From Pyxicephalus adspersus (taxonomy: Eukaryota; Chordata; Amphibia; Anura; Pyxicephalidae), in assembly GCF_032062135.1 (NCBI RefSeq), contig NC_092859.1, positions 125,610,173 to 125,674,172 on the forward strand: a stretch of DNA of 64,000 nt, read 5' to 3'. Made by a program: the position numbers and the translations under genes. The notes beneath the pieces are model-generated. The model saw only the letters and a program-made list of their open reading frames with translations. It was not told the origin of the DNA and searched no databases. Positions within the stretch are counted from its first letter, which is position 1, and every line of letters begins with the position of its first letter. Positions 23,150 to 36,486 of the stretch are shown in pieces.

Positions 23150-23466
23150 ATTTTTACATAGACTTTTTATAATCTGTGGAACTCCTAAGGATCTTGGGGA
23201 AACCCTGCAGAAACAAAAAAATTTGGGGTCCTTCAAAACAACGTTGCATTGGTATTTAGGTGGAAAATTGCCTCTGACCAAGGCAGTTCTTCAGCCTCCT
23301 TTACAGACAACTAAATAGACCTCTGGTGTAATGCTACCGGCTGTACCAATTGGTGTTGGTTCTGGAACTATGTAGGTTCCATTAAAAGGAAGCCATTTAA
23401 GCTAAGCTCAGGAAACGCTTACCTAGGATTTCTGGAGTTCTATGGAACTCTGATTGAGAATGGCTG
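23150..23466 (-). mobile_element. Probable minus-strand hAT MITE copy
   Basis: Read on the minus strand it begins TTCTCAATCAGAGTTCCAT, like the other CTCAACC-type copies, and contains a gene-free interior with GGAACTCC near its far end. Boundaries are approximate. Confidence 0.4.
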
Positions 23467-23469
23467 ATA

Positions 23470-26279
23470 AATATTAATCGCTGTCTGGGATCTCCTAGGA
23501 CTCCCCTGGCAAATGTAAAGAAATGGAGAATTATTTATATATAATCTCGTTCTAAAGAGGAGAACATACTGTGTGTTCTGTGTTCAGGTACACTTTACCA
23601 TATTCTATACTTAAAAGCCAAATATGAGATTGCACTGACCCATTGCGGAACATTGCTGTACAATTACTGAAGTGAGGAATATGTGTAAGTCGTTTGTGGG
23701 AATGTGTGATGTTGTTAGATTTTAGGAAAACTAACCAAACTGAGAAATCTAAATTCTAGAATCTGGCTGTGTATATTTTAGGACAGTTACTTGTATATCC
23801 AAACCAAATTACGAAAATGACTTGATGATGTAATGACTGCATTTTTTTAAGACATTATCGCTGAATAACACTTTATATTCTAGCGTGACCATATTCACTC
23901 TCTTTGGAGAGGCTTTGGTTACCACTTTTCTGAATTAAGCTACAAATCTTCATCTCCTTTAGATGGAGCTTGAGGGGGCTGCAGGAGTATTTGTAGTTTA
24001 CAGAAGATATCATGGATGGAAGATAACATTGTATGTACATCCTGTTCAGCTAAAAGGAAGTGACTAGGACTTTTTGAGACGATTAACAGGAATTGTCCTT
24101 ACTTACTGAAATGATTCCATCCAAAGGCAAAAAAGCTAGAACTAGTGCACCCATCATATAGGTTTTATTCCCCTTTTTGTCTATATTATGGTGCTATGGA
24201 GTAATGCGTATAATACATGTATGTATGCTCTGTATAAGGGTTTGTGCTGAATATTCTCTTACATTGTTCTTCTTTACAATTCTGGAAGGCGACACATTGG
24301 AGCACATGCTAACTGTCCTCTAGCACGGTTTCACAGTCTGTACAGAGTCGTTTTATACATTAGGGAAAACAGAACTTGTTTCATTGTGTGAGGGGTCCGG
24401 TAACTGCAATTATATATTCAAAGGAATAAAGCGCCATGGATAAATGGACAGACTGTCAAATTTCTAGTTACTCATACACAAGTATTCAGCACATGAATCA
24501 GAATGCCCGGTCTGAATACTGGTCAGGGTCATAAAGTATTAATGTCATTGGATCAGCATGACATAAAGGTAATAGCCATAACATCCTATATTTCCCAGAA
24601 CGCAGTTTGATGTTCATAATTTGTAAAGGCATGCCATGCTTAGTATGGCTTAGATTTTCATTTTTGATTCACACCAAAAATGCTTTAGGGTGCAATTAGA
24701 AACCAAACTAAAGACTATCTAAATCCAATAACAGATATTACATTTTATTCAGTTTACCAGTCCTTGGTGTGGTGCTGCAGCAGCATTAATTTTCTTTTTT
24801 TGCAGGCCAAGAACATATTCAGTGGCTACAGAAAGAAAAAATGATGAACTTTAATAAAAGAGGTTATCGAATCTTCGGGCATTTTCTTTGTTTTCCTGGT
24901 TCTGTGCAGTAATCCAGTGCAAAGCAGGGGGTCCAGGGGGTCCCCCCCCCCCCAGTTATGCATTCTGCCTTTTACAATGTAATAGCTAGGTTTGCAAAGG
25001 ATTTGTGCACACAAACACAAAATGTTATCTGTTGTGTTCTTCATTGTCTCTGACCATAGCCCCCCCCTCTTTGTAACATAGCCACCCAGACACAGGAAGT
25101 ATCATTGAAGGATTACCAGGTGAAATGGGGGGAGGATGTGAGGGTCTTTTGTTTTTGGTTTTAGAGACTCTATAAAACATTTATGATGCATTATTACAGG
25201 GATGACTGGTGCTCTTTACCACTTATACATGTGTCTGAACCGGATATAATTGAATCTGTACCTGTTGTTCCGCCCTGACTTTGTTGCATGTTATTGTTTC
25301 TGCAGCGCATTTTGTGAAAGATCAATAGAAGTATTGAATTTAAAACTTATACGGACTGAAAAATATCAGAACTTTCTGGAGTGATGCGACATATACTTAC
25401 CTTCTTGGTCCACTCGCTTCTGCATGGACCATTGATTTAGCAGATGAATTTCATTAAAGTCTAGAATGAACAAACTTTATTGCTTTTAACGTGGAGGTTT
25501 GTTGAGATGCAGTGGGAGTTGGATTGCATTTATAGCAGAGCTGAAGAGAGCAATAAACTAAATCTTAATGATGCATTGTCTGCAGCACTGTGTGTTTGGG
25601 TCCTGCTTCCCATGAAGTGATTTATATATTGTGTGCAGCAAGAAGGCTGCTTCTAATATCATCCACGTGACTGCTGTACACATTGTCTAGCTCGCCCACA
25701 CATGGATTCAACGTAAAATATCACCACAGACATTGTAAGACTCTACTAAAATACTTGCTTGCTCCTTCATCATTTTTAGCACAATGCAGGATCTTTTTGT
25801 TCACAGTTTGAAATGGAAGTAAATTGAAATCGGCCTTTGACACGCAATGGTTTTACTTAATAAATACTATACAGCCTTGTTATAGCTGGATGCTATAGGT
25901 TTTTTTAATGTACCATTATAATATGTTTTAATTCCTAACCTCAATTAGCTTTATTGGCTCAGTATGGTTCTGGGATTGTATATAGGTTGCTTCTCTTTAC
26001 TGTACTCTGATTTGGTGCTCCTAAATAAAGGAAGGTTTGTGTTGCTGTTGAATTGGATATTGACTTTTTGTATGTATACTTTTTTTAAAATTGAACTCCA
26101 CTGCCAAATGCTGTTGGGAAATTGCACTATTACATGTCCAGCAATAGTTGAAAACCTACTGGCTTGTAGTTTCTTGTGTGCTCCAATCTAGAGTACATGG
26201 ATGACTGTAAGATGGCAGAAAACCTTTACGATAGTATATTAAAAAAAAATAAATATATCTATATAATAAAAATGTACCT
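23470..26279. other. Intron 1, nothing recognised
   Basis: Ordinary AT-rich intron sequence with a C run at 24942-24952. No exon with ADAM10 homology. Confidence 0.55.
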
Positions 26280-26720
26280 AAAAAAGCAGAACTAAACCCT
26301 GTTATACTCGCCCTGTGTTCAACCCAGACATTTTTTTAAGTCGGTTGGACAGAAAACCTAGGTAGGTGGCAGTCTCTGTATTGTGACCTAACTATTCAGT
26401 AACTACCCAAAAACAGCCGGGTGGTTACTGAAGAGTGCTGGTTGGTGGGCCTGCCTAAAAGAGGCCCGGGAGAACACTGCTCACCTGTCCCTATTCGGTC
26501 GCTGCCACTGCCACCTTCTTCCCTTTTCTCTTCCCATCTCTGGCCATGTTGATTGGCTGGAATGATATAACTCCCAAGAAGGTGTGCAGGAGTTTCCTCA
26601 GTCTCTCCCACCTTAAGGTAAGCCGGGATGTGCTGGGTATCATGTAACACATGAAGCGAGTCATCGGACAAGTAAGAATGCTTATTGCAGAAGACATCAC
26701 CCGTCGCTTTTTGTTATAAA
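26280..26720. repeat. Repeat of the AAAGCAGAACTAAACCC family, interrupted
   Basis: Starts AAAAGCAGAACTAAACCCTG. The core has GGCTGGAATGATATAACTCC and the end GAATGCTTATTGCAGAAGAC followed by ATCACCCGTCGC. The hAT-like element at 26315-26479 is inserted near its left end. Other copies: 28615-28860, 39975-40330, 42955-43290, 45460-45555 and 53570-53880. Confidence 0.65.
26315..26479 (+). mobile_element. Short hAT-like element, nested
   Basis: Same family as 41893-42060: starts near GTTCAACCCAGACATTTTTT, contains CCCAAAAACAGCCGGGTGG, and ends CGGGAGAACACTG. It sits inside an AAAGCAGAACTAAACCC-family repeat (26280-26720). The flanking words ctcgccctg and ctcacctg look like a worn target duplication. 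Confidence 0.65.
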
Positions 26721-26937
26721 GCCCCGTCTGGTCACATATTTAAAGATTGCGTTCCTTCCTCTGAAAATGCTAGCTAAAATAAGGACAGCAGGTTAATGAA
26801 GACACTAATTGATCCATTGTGGAGAGGTTGCCTTCTTTGCTCTCTGTCCTAGATATGCAATAGGATGTTATTGGAAATCCTCTTTTGGTGTTTACTGAAA
26901 CAAGTGTAACATTTTTTATGTATGTGGTGACCATGGC

Positions 26938-26938
<1 letters not shown>

Positions 26939-26975
<37 letters not shown>
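26939..26975. repeat. (ATT)n microsatellite
   Basis: About 12 uninterrupted ATT units. It gives the poly-Asn stretch in a minus-strand frame. Confidence 0.97.
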
Positions 26976-28614
26976 GGAGATGAAATTCCCCATAGATAGC
27001 AGTCAGTTTTTAAATACTTGGCCCCGTTCAAAAATGGTAAGTCGCGTTGTTTAGTAAAGATGATCATAAAATAAAAAAAGAAAACGCAAAGAAATGCAAT
27101 CCTCCTGATGAGTAATTTGCAAGCAAGTATTAAAATGATTCCACTGATCTTGTCTAATCATAACAATTCGATGAGTGGTGCTATTACCGGATTTCAATGC
27201 TGAAAGGACATTGTTTACAACAAATCCTTTTCATGCATGTACTTTTTTATTTTTCCTTTTCAGGTTCTGCTTTTCAGTTTTCTAGGGTGAAATTGCGTTT
27301 AACATCACTGCACATATACACATCTAAGGCTTTAGCACTTGTTCTCTCTTGTTAGGGGTGGGGGTATGTTTTTCCATCTTGCAACAGACTTCCTGACATT
27401 GATCCCATTAAAGGATACAGAAGGCAGCCTCATGTAACCTTCTTTGCTTCTATTACACAAAGAGGATGCAGATGTTTTCACCCCCGTTTATGGGGATTTA
27501 CCTTTACAGCTCAGTATTATGGAAGATGACGGACACGTTAAAAATAACAACATGACAAATTAAATTATACAAAAACCTGTGACTTGTTTTGTATGGTCCT
27601 ACTAAGTTCTTGTAAGTGAATTTGACAGGAACTCCCTGTATGCAAGCTTGATGTAAGACTGATCTCTATTGCCACACCTATTATGTTCTCCAATCTGAGG
27701 AGCTCTTTCCTAATTCTATTCTGTGTCACTCTTTTTCATGCAGTCAAGCACACTTGAAGATTTGTACTGGTGACAAAGTCTATTCTTCCTCTTCATGACT
27801 GATGACGGGTGCTGGTCGCAGAGCAGCGCCTCTGACACAATGCATTGCTGTGAAAACACTTCTCTTCTGCATCTTGTGTTCCCAGAAGGCATGTCAGCAT
27901 AGGAGGGGCCACTGACTCATCTCACCATTGTTTTATTCTTAGTAGCTTTGTCCTGGACAAGTGGAAACCCAGTTCTGATAGCTTATTGCATGCTAAGCTG
28001 TCATATCTGAAACATTGCTATTCTAACTTGACAAGGTTATCTCATTACATGGGATTTATATCTCATTGTGTGTAGGGAAATAAATGTTGCATTCAATAAC
28101 TTGTTTTTATATTTCTTACTCTTGTGATGTTGATGGGTTGCTGCTGTACTTCATTGCTCTTACGTTGGGTAAATAGGGATCATATTCTTGGGTCATGGAT
28201 TACCCACAGCCTTCTGTTTCTGTGGGTGAGAACTTTATAATGTTGTATAAGAATGGAGGTATTATGCTACTCACAAAGAATAAATAACTGTAGTCCCAAT
28301 CATGTGGCGTTCACATGACTCATTTCCCTTTGGGGTAGAAAACCTACGTACGGCTAAAATTATATTTAGAGAGATGGCCATATTGTTCAATGAACTTTTT
28401 TTTGTGTAGTTATGTAATGTAAATTTTCCAAATTCCTGTATAATAATTTGGCGCAAGCAGAATAATTTGAGATTTGGGCACGTTGATTAGATTTGCACAT
28501 TCATAAATTATTTGGATAAACTAAGCGTTATCATTCATATCTAAGTAATTGTAAATGGTTGTCCTTGTTTGAAGATGTGGCTGTGAAGGGATAGTATGTT
28601 TGGCCTTACTTAAA

Positions 28615-28860
28615 ACCGAACTAAAACCTGTGATATTTGCCTGCCCATGTTCTGTCACAGGGTGTTACCATTTTCTTCTCTTCTTGTGATCTTCGGCCAT
28701 CGTGATTGGCCAGGCCGGGATGACGTAACTCCTGTGCCGGAGTATTTTTGGTGAAGCTGGAATGTGCCCGGTATACTGCCACCCAGCGATCAGCTGGATA
28801 AGAATTCCTATTTTCTGCAATAAAGCCATTCTTGTTTACAGATTTTTAAAGTGGTGCTTT
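28615..28860. repeat. Repeat of the AAAGCAGAACTAAACCC family
   Basis: Starts AAAACCGAACTAAAACCTG and has the family core GGCCGGGATGACGTAACTCC, ending TTCTGCAATAAAGCC. Confidence 0.6.
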
Positions 28861-28933
28861 AGTTAATGGGAATCTGCCTTTCTGGGTTCATCCAAAGCAG
28901 GCAATCTGACGTGTCAATGTGCATTGAAAGATC

Positions 28934-28960
28934 TTTTTTTTTTTTTTTTTTTTTTTTTTT
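28934..28960. repeat. Poly(T) run, 27 bases
   Basis: An uninterrupted T run within intron 1. There is no clear source element to its left or right. Confidence 0.95.
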
Positions 28961-29472
28961 ACCTTGGAGGAAATGCTGGCTGTTTTCCATATTGTCAGAA
29001 ACTATTGCATACGATTAGTTGGTTCTGATAATAGGAAGTGCTGAATACTGCATGTCTGTGTGGTCTGATTGTTCCAAGCATTAAATTGCATTCCTTGCAT
29101 GTACTGGGTTATATGTATACCTTAGTTGATGAGCTTTTGTATCAGTTTGCATCAGATGGGTTTTATATTCTTACAAGGCTATGGGAAAGTAAAACCCACC
29201 TGGAAAGGGTCAATGTAGATCAGTGAATTTTGAATAATATAAGAATCTGCAAACAAATGTCAAGCTTGTGTGATATACAGAATTCCAAAAATTGTCATAT
29301 AGGCAGGCAGTTGCTTCCTAAATAATTATCCTTATATACTATACTCTTTGATTCAACCAACATACACACATTTCCTTGAGATTTTTTGGCAAGTTATGAA
29401 GTCAAGTGATTGCATGTCATTATTATTTATTGGAAGTTCGCATCATGGCTTGGTCACATCAGACGAGGCTAA

Positions 29473-29789
29473 GGCTGCGTACTGATGTGCTATAATTGTT
29501 GTTGGAAATGATCTTTCAAGATCCTTTCTAATGACAAAAGACTGTATGATTCATGAACGAGCGCTGTACATACAGCATGATTCTGCTCTATGGAGAGTGG
29601 AGAGGGAGGATGAAGGAACGGCACCCCACTGTGCTCTTCCCCCTTCACTTTCATTATGATTGTTCACTGTTCGTGGATCCATCAGGATGGATCCATGGAC
29701 GACGAGTGTTGTACACATGCCAGATTCTCAAGCGATATCCGCCCTCAGGTGATTATCCGATGAGAACTATCTGACGTGTATACCTAGCC
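29473..29789. mobile_element. Harbinger-like MITE with TAA duplication
   Basis: Ends GGCTGCGTACTGATG and the complement of GGCTAGGTATACACG, flanked by TAA at 29470-29472 and 29790-29792. The TWA-type 3-bp duplication and GG-starting termini point to PIF/Harbinger (inference). It shares GAACGAGCGCTGTACATACAGC (as two overlapping words) with the copy at 31 kb. Confidence 0.78.
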
Positions 29790-31052
29790 TAAGTTTCAGT
29801 TTGCTATGTGCACCAACTTTCCATACATCATTTAATGTTGTCCAGTACTCTATACAGTTTATCCGGCGGATTTCATAGATTGCTAGATTGGAATAAGCCA
29901 TGTGGCACCACCAAGGAACATAGGAATACTTGCTTCCTGTACAGACTCTTAAATGTTGTTGCTTTAAGATGAACCATTGTGATCATTTGAGGAGAAGAAC
30001 TAGCATCTATACAACTGTTGCCCAACATCACATATTGGTCTGTCCTACTGATTCTCTCCATGACGGCCGGAAGAATTGCTGCAGCTTTGAATTTAGGTGA
30101 CGACCGCAGCAGAATGCCTCCTGCTTTTGCTCCCCTCTTTCCTCTGCAAAGAACAAAAAACCCTGTCTGTACAGAACTCATTTATTCTTACTGATAATGA
30201 ACGATGGTTTCCAGTGACTATACATGCATGGTGACCACACCTCTATACACACACCTCTACCTTGTACCTTGGGGTGTCCTGAACAATGAGGTACCTAGAA
30301 TGTCCTAATGATAAGGTTTTTCCATTAAACTGGTATGTCAAAACTCTTTTTCAAATCCATTGTGTGTGATGTCAATACTCTACTACACAAATCAGGAAAA
30401 ATAAAGTTGTTTGTTTTTACTTCTTTGTTTTTAAGTTAAAAACCAAATCCAGACAGGTTTTTGTCTCTCACGTTTCCTTCCTCTTTCCTGTTTTTCCAGT
30501 GCATGTGGCTTCCCTGCAGCCCTAGAATTCTTTCTAGCAGTCCCCATGCAATCTTCCCAGTTAATTATTCATGCCTGCAATTTTATTCCCTTTCATAATT
30601 CTGAGGTCATGCTTTCCCAATTCTTCCCCCTGGAATTGCTGCACAGCGATGGCTTTTGTTGTGGTGGATATTGTCTTTTCATGTCGTTTTTTAAAGTTAC
30701 TTTTGGAAAATGATTCTGAAATTGTAGACTCTCGTGCACTCTGATTAATATAAAAGGGAAATGTTCACGTGTAGGTTCAAGTAAAAACTATTTTTTTTTT
30801 TATTATAGTTTTTTGTTTCTCTGTATACCTGATTCAAGTTTTGACCCTGATGTTTAGGGCTCCCGTATAACTACTGGGGACTGATAAGTGAGGGGTGGTA
30901 AGTGGCAGGCTAACACAATGCAAAGGCTTGTGTTGTTTCAAAATCTTGCAGAGGTGCAATTTATCCCCCCCCCCGCTTACTTGCAGTCCTTCAGAATGCC
31001 TGAATTGGCTTTAAAAACAAAGGTGGTGAGAATCTGTTTCAGTTCAGTCTAA

Positions 31053-31364
31053 GGCACACACGTGCAATCATTCTCATTCAAAAGGATCTTTCATGATCCT
31101 TTCCAACGACTGCACGATGCATGAACGAGTTCTGTACATACAGCACCGTTCTGCCTTTCTGCTCTTTGGAGGGGGAAGGGGAGAACGACAGAGCGGCACC
31201 CCGCTGCACCCTCTCCCCCTTCACATCCAATAGGATCGTTCATCATCCGTGGACCCGCCAGGACCGTCGCTTGGACGATGAACGACGAGTGCTTTACACA
31301 TGTAAGATTATCGTCCGATTTAGCCGGTTATCGGACGGGAACAGTTTCACGTGTGTACGTAGCC
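31053..31364. mobile_element. Harbinger-like MITE with TAA duplication
   Basis: Ends GGCACACACGTGC and the complement of GGCTACGTACACACGTG, flanked by TAA at 31050-31052 and 31365-31367. The interior matches the 29.5-kb copy through GGATCTTTCATGATCC, CTGTACATACAGCA and CTCTCCCCCTTCAC. The frame at 31121-31420 is within the repeat and not a gene. Confidence 0.8.
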
Positions 31365-32633
31365 TAAGGAGGTGGTTGGGGGTGATAAACCGCTCCCAAA
31401 TACTGCAAGCAAATGCCTGAACAAAGAGTTTAATAGTGGGGTAGGTCTTAGTCAAAGCCCAGTTCTAGCCAATTACTCGCTCACCTGGCAAATGGAAAGT
31501 CTTCCCATCAGGACAATGGATAGCAAAAAAAATAAAGGGTGCCTACAGATCAGGCATTCTGACCTTATTCACTCAATGTATTTCTCTCAGCAGCAACTGA
31601 CATCAAACTTCCATCGCCGGCTTCTGAAAACCCTGATCCTCTTAATTTAATACTTTCGGTGACCAACTCAATGCTTTGCTGAATTCCTTCATGTGTTAGT
31701 CAACAAAGATTTTTTTTGCTTTTGTGAAAATAATCTTGTCATATTGGTTTTTGCAGACTATTGTCAGTGACATCTAAGAGCGTGTTTATATAGTTACAGG
31801 CATTGTGCTGATTACACAGAACAACAGGGGGATTATTTGAGGAGATGAGCTTGGTGACAGCCAGCTGATTATTTGCACTTGTGCCCCCTGCTTGGTGTAC
31901 GCAGCACGGACGCTTGAAATTGCTTCTTCTAAATGCTTTTTAAATGTTCAGACTGAAGGTATGATATTTCACTTGTCCTAATTACCTTCCTTTTTGCCGT
32001 TTAAGCCTGTTTTAGAGCTCAGATTTATTTTGCACGACAACTATTCTTCAAACGGCATTTAAAGGCTGTGTACGGAACTTTCTGTGTTTATACATATAAT
32101 CCTTATATAAAATATGTACATGCATTAAAAGCAGACACTACCCTTCTGTATGCTCATTTGGTTTAGTTCAATGTTGAACAGGATAAAAGACTGGTGGGAT
32201 AGTGGACAAGTCAGGTAGGCCATGTTTCCTTTAACAGAGCACCCTGCTTGGCTGAATGTTGGCAGATTATTATTATTATTATTATTATTAAACAGGATTA
32301 GCTCTAAAGCAACCATATCCAGATAACTGGGATCTGTATAGGTATGTCAAAGTGTATGTCAGGACAATATAAAAAAAAAACTAAATTATATGCAGTACAT
32401 CCTTGCAAAGCATAAACATTTTACAGGTTTTATCACTTTCAAATGCCCTCCAGGTATAAAAAAACTTTCTCTTGATCTATAAGAAATTCTCTTTATTATG
32501 GGGGTTGTGGGCTCAAACCACAAATTTTTTTCCCTGTGTTGGCAGCCCTGACCTGGGTTCTCTGTGACTCTTGGTTTGAGCTCTGCAAGTGTCACATCTA
32601 AGAAGCCATAAACTTTTCACTTTTTATCTTGGG

Positions 32634-32940
32634 TTAATATTATTACACACTATTTATATAGCACTGACATATTACATAGTGCTTTACAATGCCCATAGTC
32701 TTGTCCCTCAAAGGGGCTCACAATCTAATGTCTCTACCATCATATGTCTTTATTACAGTCTATGGTCAATTTTGGGGGAAGGCCAATTAACCTAACTGCA
32801 TGTTTTTGGAATGTGGGAGGAAACCGGAGTACCCAGGCAGACACAGAGAACCTGCAAACTCCATGCAGATAGTGTCCTGGATGAGATTCAAACCTGGGAC
32901 CTAGTGCTGCAAAGAGTGCTAACCACTGAGCCACCATGCC
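32634..32940 (-). repeat. tRNA-like SINE with A and B boxes
   Basis: Read on the minus strand it begins GCATGGTGGCTCAGTGGTTA, with a polymerase III A box (TGGCTCAGTGG, + positions 32924-32934) and a B box (GGTTTGAATC, + positions 32885-32894). A conserved body follows with AACATGCAGTTAGGTTAATTGG, given here in parts, ending in TATATAAATAG and an AT-rich tail. The frames on both strands over it are artefacts. Confidence 0.72.
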
Positions 32941-33987
32941 ACCAGGAGTCTCTTTCCAGACCTGTACCATGGTCTGCCTTTTCCATGAAATACAACAGCA
33001 TTTTGGGTGAGGTTGGGGCCAGATATTCACTCTGTTTTGATCCCAGTGTTTGTCAATGGCTAAAAATGGTTCCTATATAAAACTTCCTGGGAAGGTATGA
33101 ACATATTGCTTTCCTCATAGCACAGCATCGCCTTCATCACCTCCCACTATTGCTGATGAATAGATTTCACAGCCATATGGATAATGCAAAAGGAAATATA
33201 GATTTGTTAGCAGTGCATACATGTTTTTTTTTAAACTTATTTTTAGTGTTTACATTAACAATGTATTTATTGCTCTGCTTTACATTACTTACGATTTTCT
33301 TATTGCTTGGAATATGTATTTTTTTCTTGTTTCTAGGGGCAGCCTAAACAGTATGTTGGTTGAAGCTACAATGTTCTGAAATTATCACTATTGCTATGAT
33401 TTACAGAAGAATAGTGACCATTCAACAGCCTTCTGTATTCTTTGCATCTCTAAAATTAGATGTTTTACAATGTATTCAGATAGAAGACGTCCATCTGAAG
33501 ATTGCAGTACTCATTCTTCTCTTAGTAACAGGATAGAGCAAAGTGTGCAGAGGCTAAGAAGCTCCTTGCTGTGTGCTATATGTATCTTGCATTTGGCTTG
33601 GCTTTATTTTCTCTTTGTATGAAATTAAAAGCTTTCTTGGTATTGTAGCCGCCTTTCCTCATTCGGCTTTTTTATACCTGCCATAAGATTTGCTCTGCAA
33701 ATATAAACTGCGACTGATTAATATATTCATCTTTTATCGAGCTATGAGTCATCTGGTCAATAACAAAACACTTTTCTTGACAACTCCCACACATGCTGTT
33801 AAGTAAAATTGTCAAAAATGCAAAGTCTTTTACTGATAAATTCTACCGACCCCAACATATTTAGGAAAATAGCTGCATTTTCTTTTTCATAGCTAATTTT
33901 TTTTTTTTTGTTTAGTTCTGGTAAATAGATAAAAGTGTTTCTACAGTCTGTATATTAAATTTAGCAAACTTTGCAAATTTTGCTATA

Positions 33988-34474
33988 CAGGTAGTCCCTG
34001 GGTTACATACGAGATAGGGACTGTAGGTTTGTTCTTAAGTTGAATTTGTATCTAAGTCGGAACAGGTACATTATTTTATTAAATGTAATTAGGACAGATG
34101 TTTGTCTCAACATATTATAAGGCAGCATGGTGTCAGTTACTGTATAAAATCCTCACTGTAAGTTAATCACAAACAAAACAGACACAAAATCACAAAAAAA
34201 AAACTTTATGTAGCCTAGACATTCATTAACTTCTGGGACCAAGCTGTGCTTTGATATGCAAAAAGAAGTTTTCCAGTTGCAGAGTTTTTCTTGGTTATTA
34301 AAGATGCTGCAGAAAGAGCTCACCCCCTAAGATCACCACACAACCTCAGCTGTGTTTAGCAAAAGGTTTCTTCTGCAAGTCTTTCAAACCACCCCTCCCC
34401 CCTTCTGCACAGGAGCGCCGTTCGTATCTAGGAGGGGTCCGTATGTCGGATGTCCTTACCCCAGGGACTACCTG
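33988..34474 (+). mobile_element. Tigger/pogo-like element, TA duplication
   Basis: A 487-bp copy with well-kept ends CAGGTAGTCCCTGGG and the complement CCAGGGACTACCTG, flanked by TA (33986-33987 and 34475-34476). It has the same orientation as the 21.6-kb copy. Shared interior words include GGACAGATGTTTGTCTCAAC and AACCTCAGCTGTGTTTAGCA. Confidence 0.82.
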
Positions 34475-34823
34475 TATATTTTAAATATACCACTAAGTGG
34501 TTAAATAGTTATATGTGTATTATAGACTGGCAGTGCCTAAATGTACATAGTGACAAGGAACCTTTTAGCATTGATGATATTACCTGACACATATAACTTT
34601 AAAATTGGTGAATGTGTCATTTTTGTTCACGAAACTCAAGAATAAAATTATGTTTGAGATATTACACCACTTAAAGTGTCCGTGTCCTTTAAGCACCCTT
34701 ATAACTTTTTGAAACCCAACGTATGGTTTTTATCCCTAATTCTTGAGTTGGGTCAGCCCAGTGCCTCATGCCCTGTGTATCCTATGACTGTGCACAGGCT
34801 TTTCCATTGAGGTAATGGGCTTA

Positions 34824-35000
34824 GGCAATGTACACATGTCAGATGGTTCTCGACCTATTATCACTTCAGGGCTGGTATCAGACGGGAATCTGACGCGTGT
34901 ACAGTGGCCAACCGACGTTGTTCATGGATTTGTCCTGGTGGATCCACGACGACAAACATTTGTAGTACAAGTAAAGGGGAAGAGAGCACAGGAGAATGAG
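34824..35000. mobile_element. Harbinger-like MITE, partial
   Basis: Starts GGCAATGTACACATGTCAGA after TTA and continues through ATCAGACGGGAATCTGACG and TGGATCCACGACGAC, words of the same family. The right end is missing. Confidence 0.6.
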
Positions 35001-35988
35001 CCACTAGGGAGCATAAAGGGCTTGGCATTAAAGGGAACCTGTTCCTTCACCCAGTATAGACAACGTCTGGTTCCTTTAATATAGCCAGACCAAAGACCTT
35101 GTACAAAAGGATGTATACAATGTTATTAGGGATACCCGTATGCTCATTCATAGAAATATTATTTAATGCCAAGTCATTTGAAGCATAGCAGCTATCATGC
35201 ACAACTCCTACAATGTTAACCTTTTTTCTAGTGGTAATGATTCTTCGAGCAAGTTCTTCTTAATGAATTCTGCAGAATTAATCCCTCGCTGATTGGGGTA
35301 ATCCTAACGCAAGTTGCCTTAGCAACTAGGGCTAACTACTTTACTGATTACATAGTAGCAAGCTTGTGTGGAGAAATGAAGACCTGCTTTTATAGTATTA
35401 CCTTCAGAAAGTAGTAGCTGTATCAATAAATGAAAGAAGAATCTTAAAGTGAACATGTCCATACCACAGCTCTCAACGAGCTCCACTATCTCTTTCTTCA
35501 AATACTTTCTTTTACAAATATGTGTAGATTTATCAGTTCTGCATAATATGTTGGTGCTCTATAAATACTGTATAATAATAATATTAATAATAAGTTTGAT
35601 AACAGTCACACCTATGTTGGCTCTCCAGCTCCCCCACGAAGGTCAAATCTGTGCAGCATTTTTATTCCTCTTCTATTGTGTGCTGTCTGTTGATATCAAC
35701 ACTTTCTTGTTTAAAGTTCATCCATCTCCTTCCTGCCCTTATTAGACTGATCTTTAATCAGCAACACGTTTATCAATCTGTCTGTGTCAGACGTGATGTT
35801 TTTGTTAATGTAGCTGAAGGGAATGAAGATCTGGGTCTGGTACTGAACAGGTATAAGACTCCCCTGTATAGCGTTTTAATTTATGAACAAATTCACCATA
35901 TGGAACACACCAGAGGAAAATAAGTTTTCCATAGAATTGTAGATCTTGACTTGTAAGACCGCAAAAGCTATTTACCCATGTTGTAAAT

Positions 35989-36486
35989 TAGAAGTAGGCA
36001 AACTCTGGCCAGTATTCCAGTCCGGCCTAATCCCCCCCTAGTTATTTATCGTTGGATTCGATCTAATTGATTTGTTGCTTATCGCGAGTTCCCGCAATAT
36101 CGAGTTCCCGCACAGTAACCCTAATTACTATGCCTAAAGAGCAGAAGCAAGGTGCAACTACCAGTCTCCGGAAGGTTGACCTCGAACGTCGTGTCTTCAA
36201 CCATGAATGGGCTGACGAAGTATTCTTCGTCCAACGCGGGAACAAAGCCCTGTGTTTTGTGTCCAACTACACCAACAGCAATTTCAATTGGTCGAATCCC
36301 AAGGGGCATTTCGATGCCAAGCACACGTACAGAGACTATACCGCGGATGAGTGGAAGACTGAGGCTGCACGCTTGCAGTCACGGTTGGAAAAAAACTTTC
36401 TTTGAATCCCTTGTTTCTTCTGGCCTAATGTACCTTCTTGACCTCCTGAAATGGCCTAGTAGTCCAAAAAGTTTCCCAACCCCCTG
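35989..36486 (+). mobile_element. Internally deleted hAT element with TSD
   Basis: A 498-bp element with imperfect inverted ends: TAGAAGTAGGCAAACT at the left, and the complement of CAGGGGGTTGGGAAACT at the right. It is flanked by ttgtaaat (35981-35988) and ttctaaat (36487-36494), a 7-of-8 match to an 8-bp target duplication, which is diagnostic for hAT. It carries the transposase N-terminal exon at 36130-36405 in sense with adam10. Confidence 0.82.
36130..36405 (+). pseudogene. hAT transposase N-terminal exon, BED-like finger
   Basis: An open frame of 91 codons from an ATG at 36130 to TGA at 36405 inside a short hAT element. The order of features matches the N-terminus of hAT transposases of the GTF2IRD2/SCAND3/ZBED type: a KVDLERRVFN-EW block near residues 15-28, a VFF block, one Cys (CFVS) where the family has Cys-x2-Cys, then His-x4-His (HFDAKH), and an EAARLQSRLEKN helix. 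The second zinc Cys is Ser, so the finger is probably broken. The rest of the transposase (RNaseH-like core) is missing, so this is a remnant rather than an autonomous element. Its base composition is richer in G+C than the intron around it. Family assignment is by motif recall, not by search. Confidence 0.7.

Noticed and set aside
32885..32934. Functional tRNA gene on the minus strand
   Set aside because: A and B boxes are present but embedded in a 300-bp repeated SINE body with a relative at 18848, and no cloverleaf can be formed.
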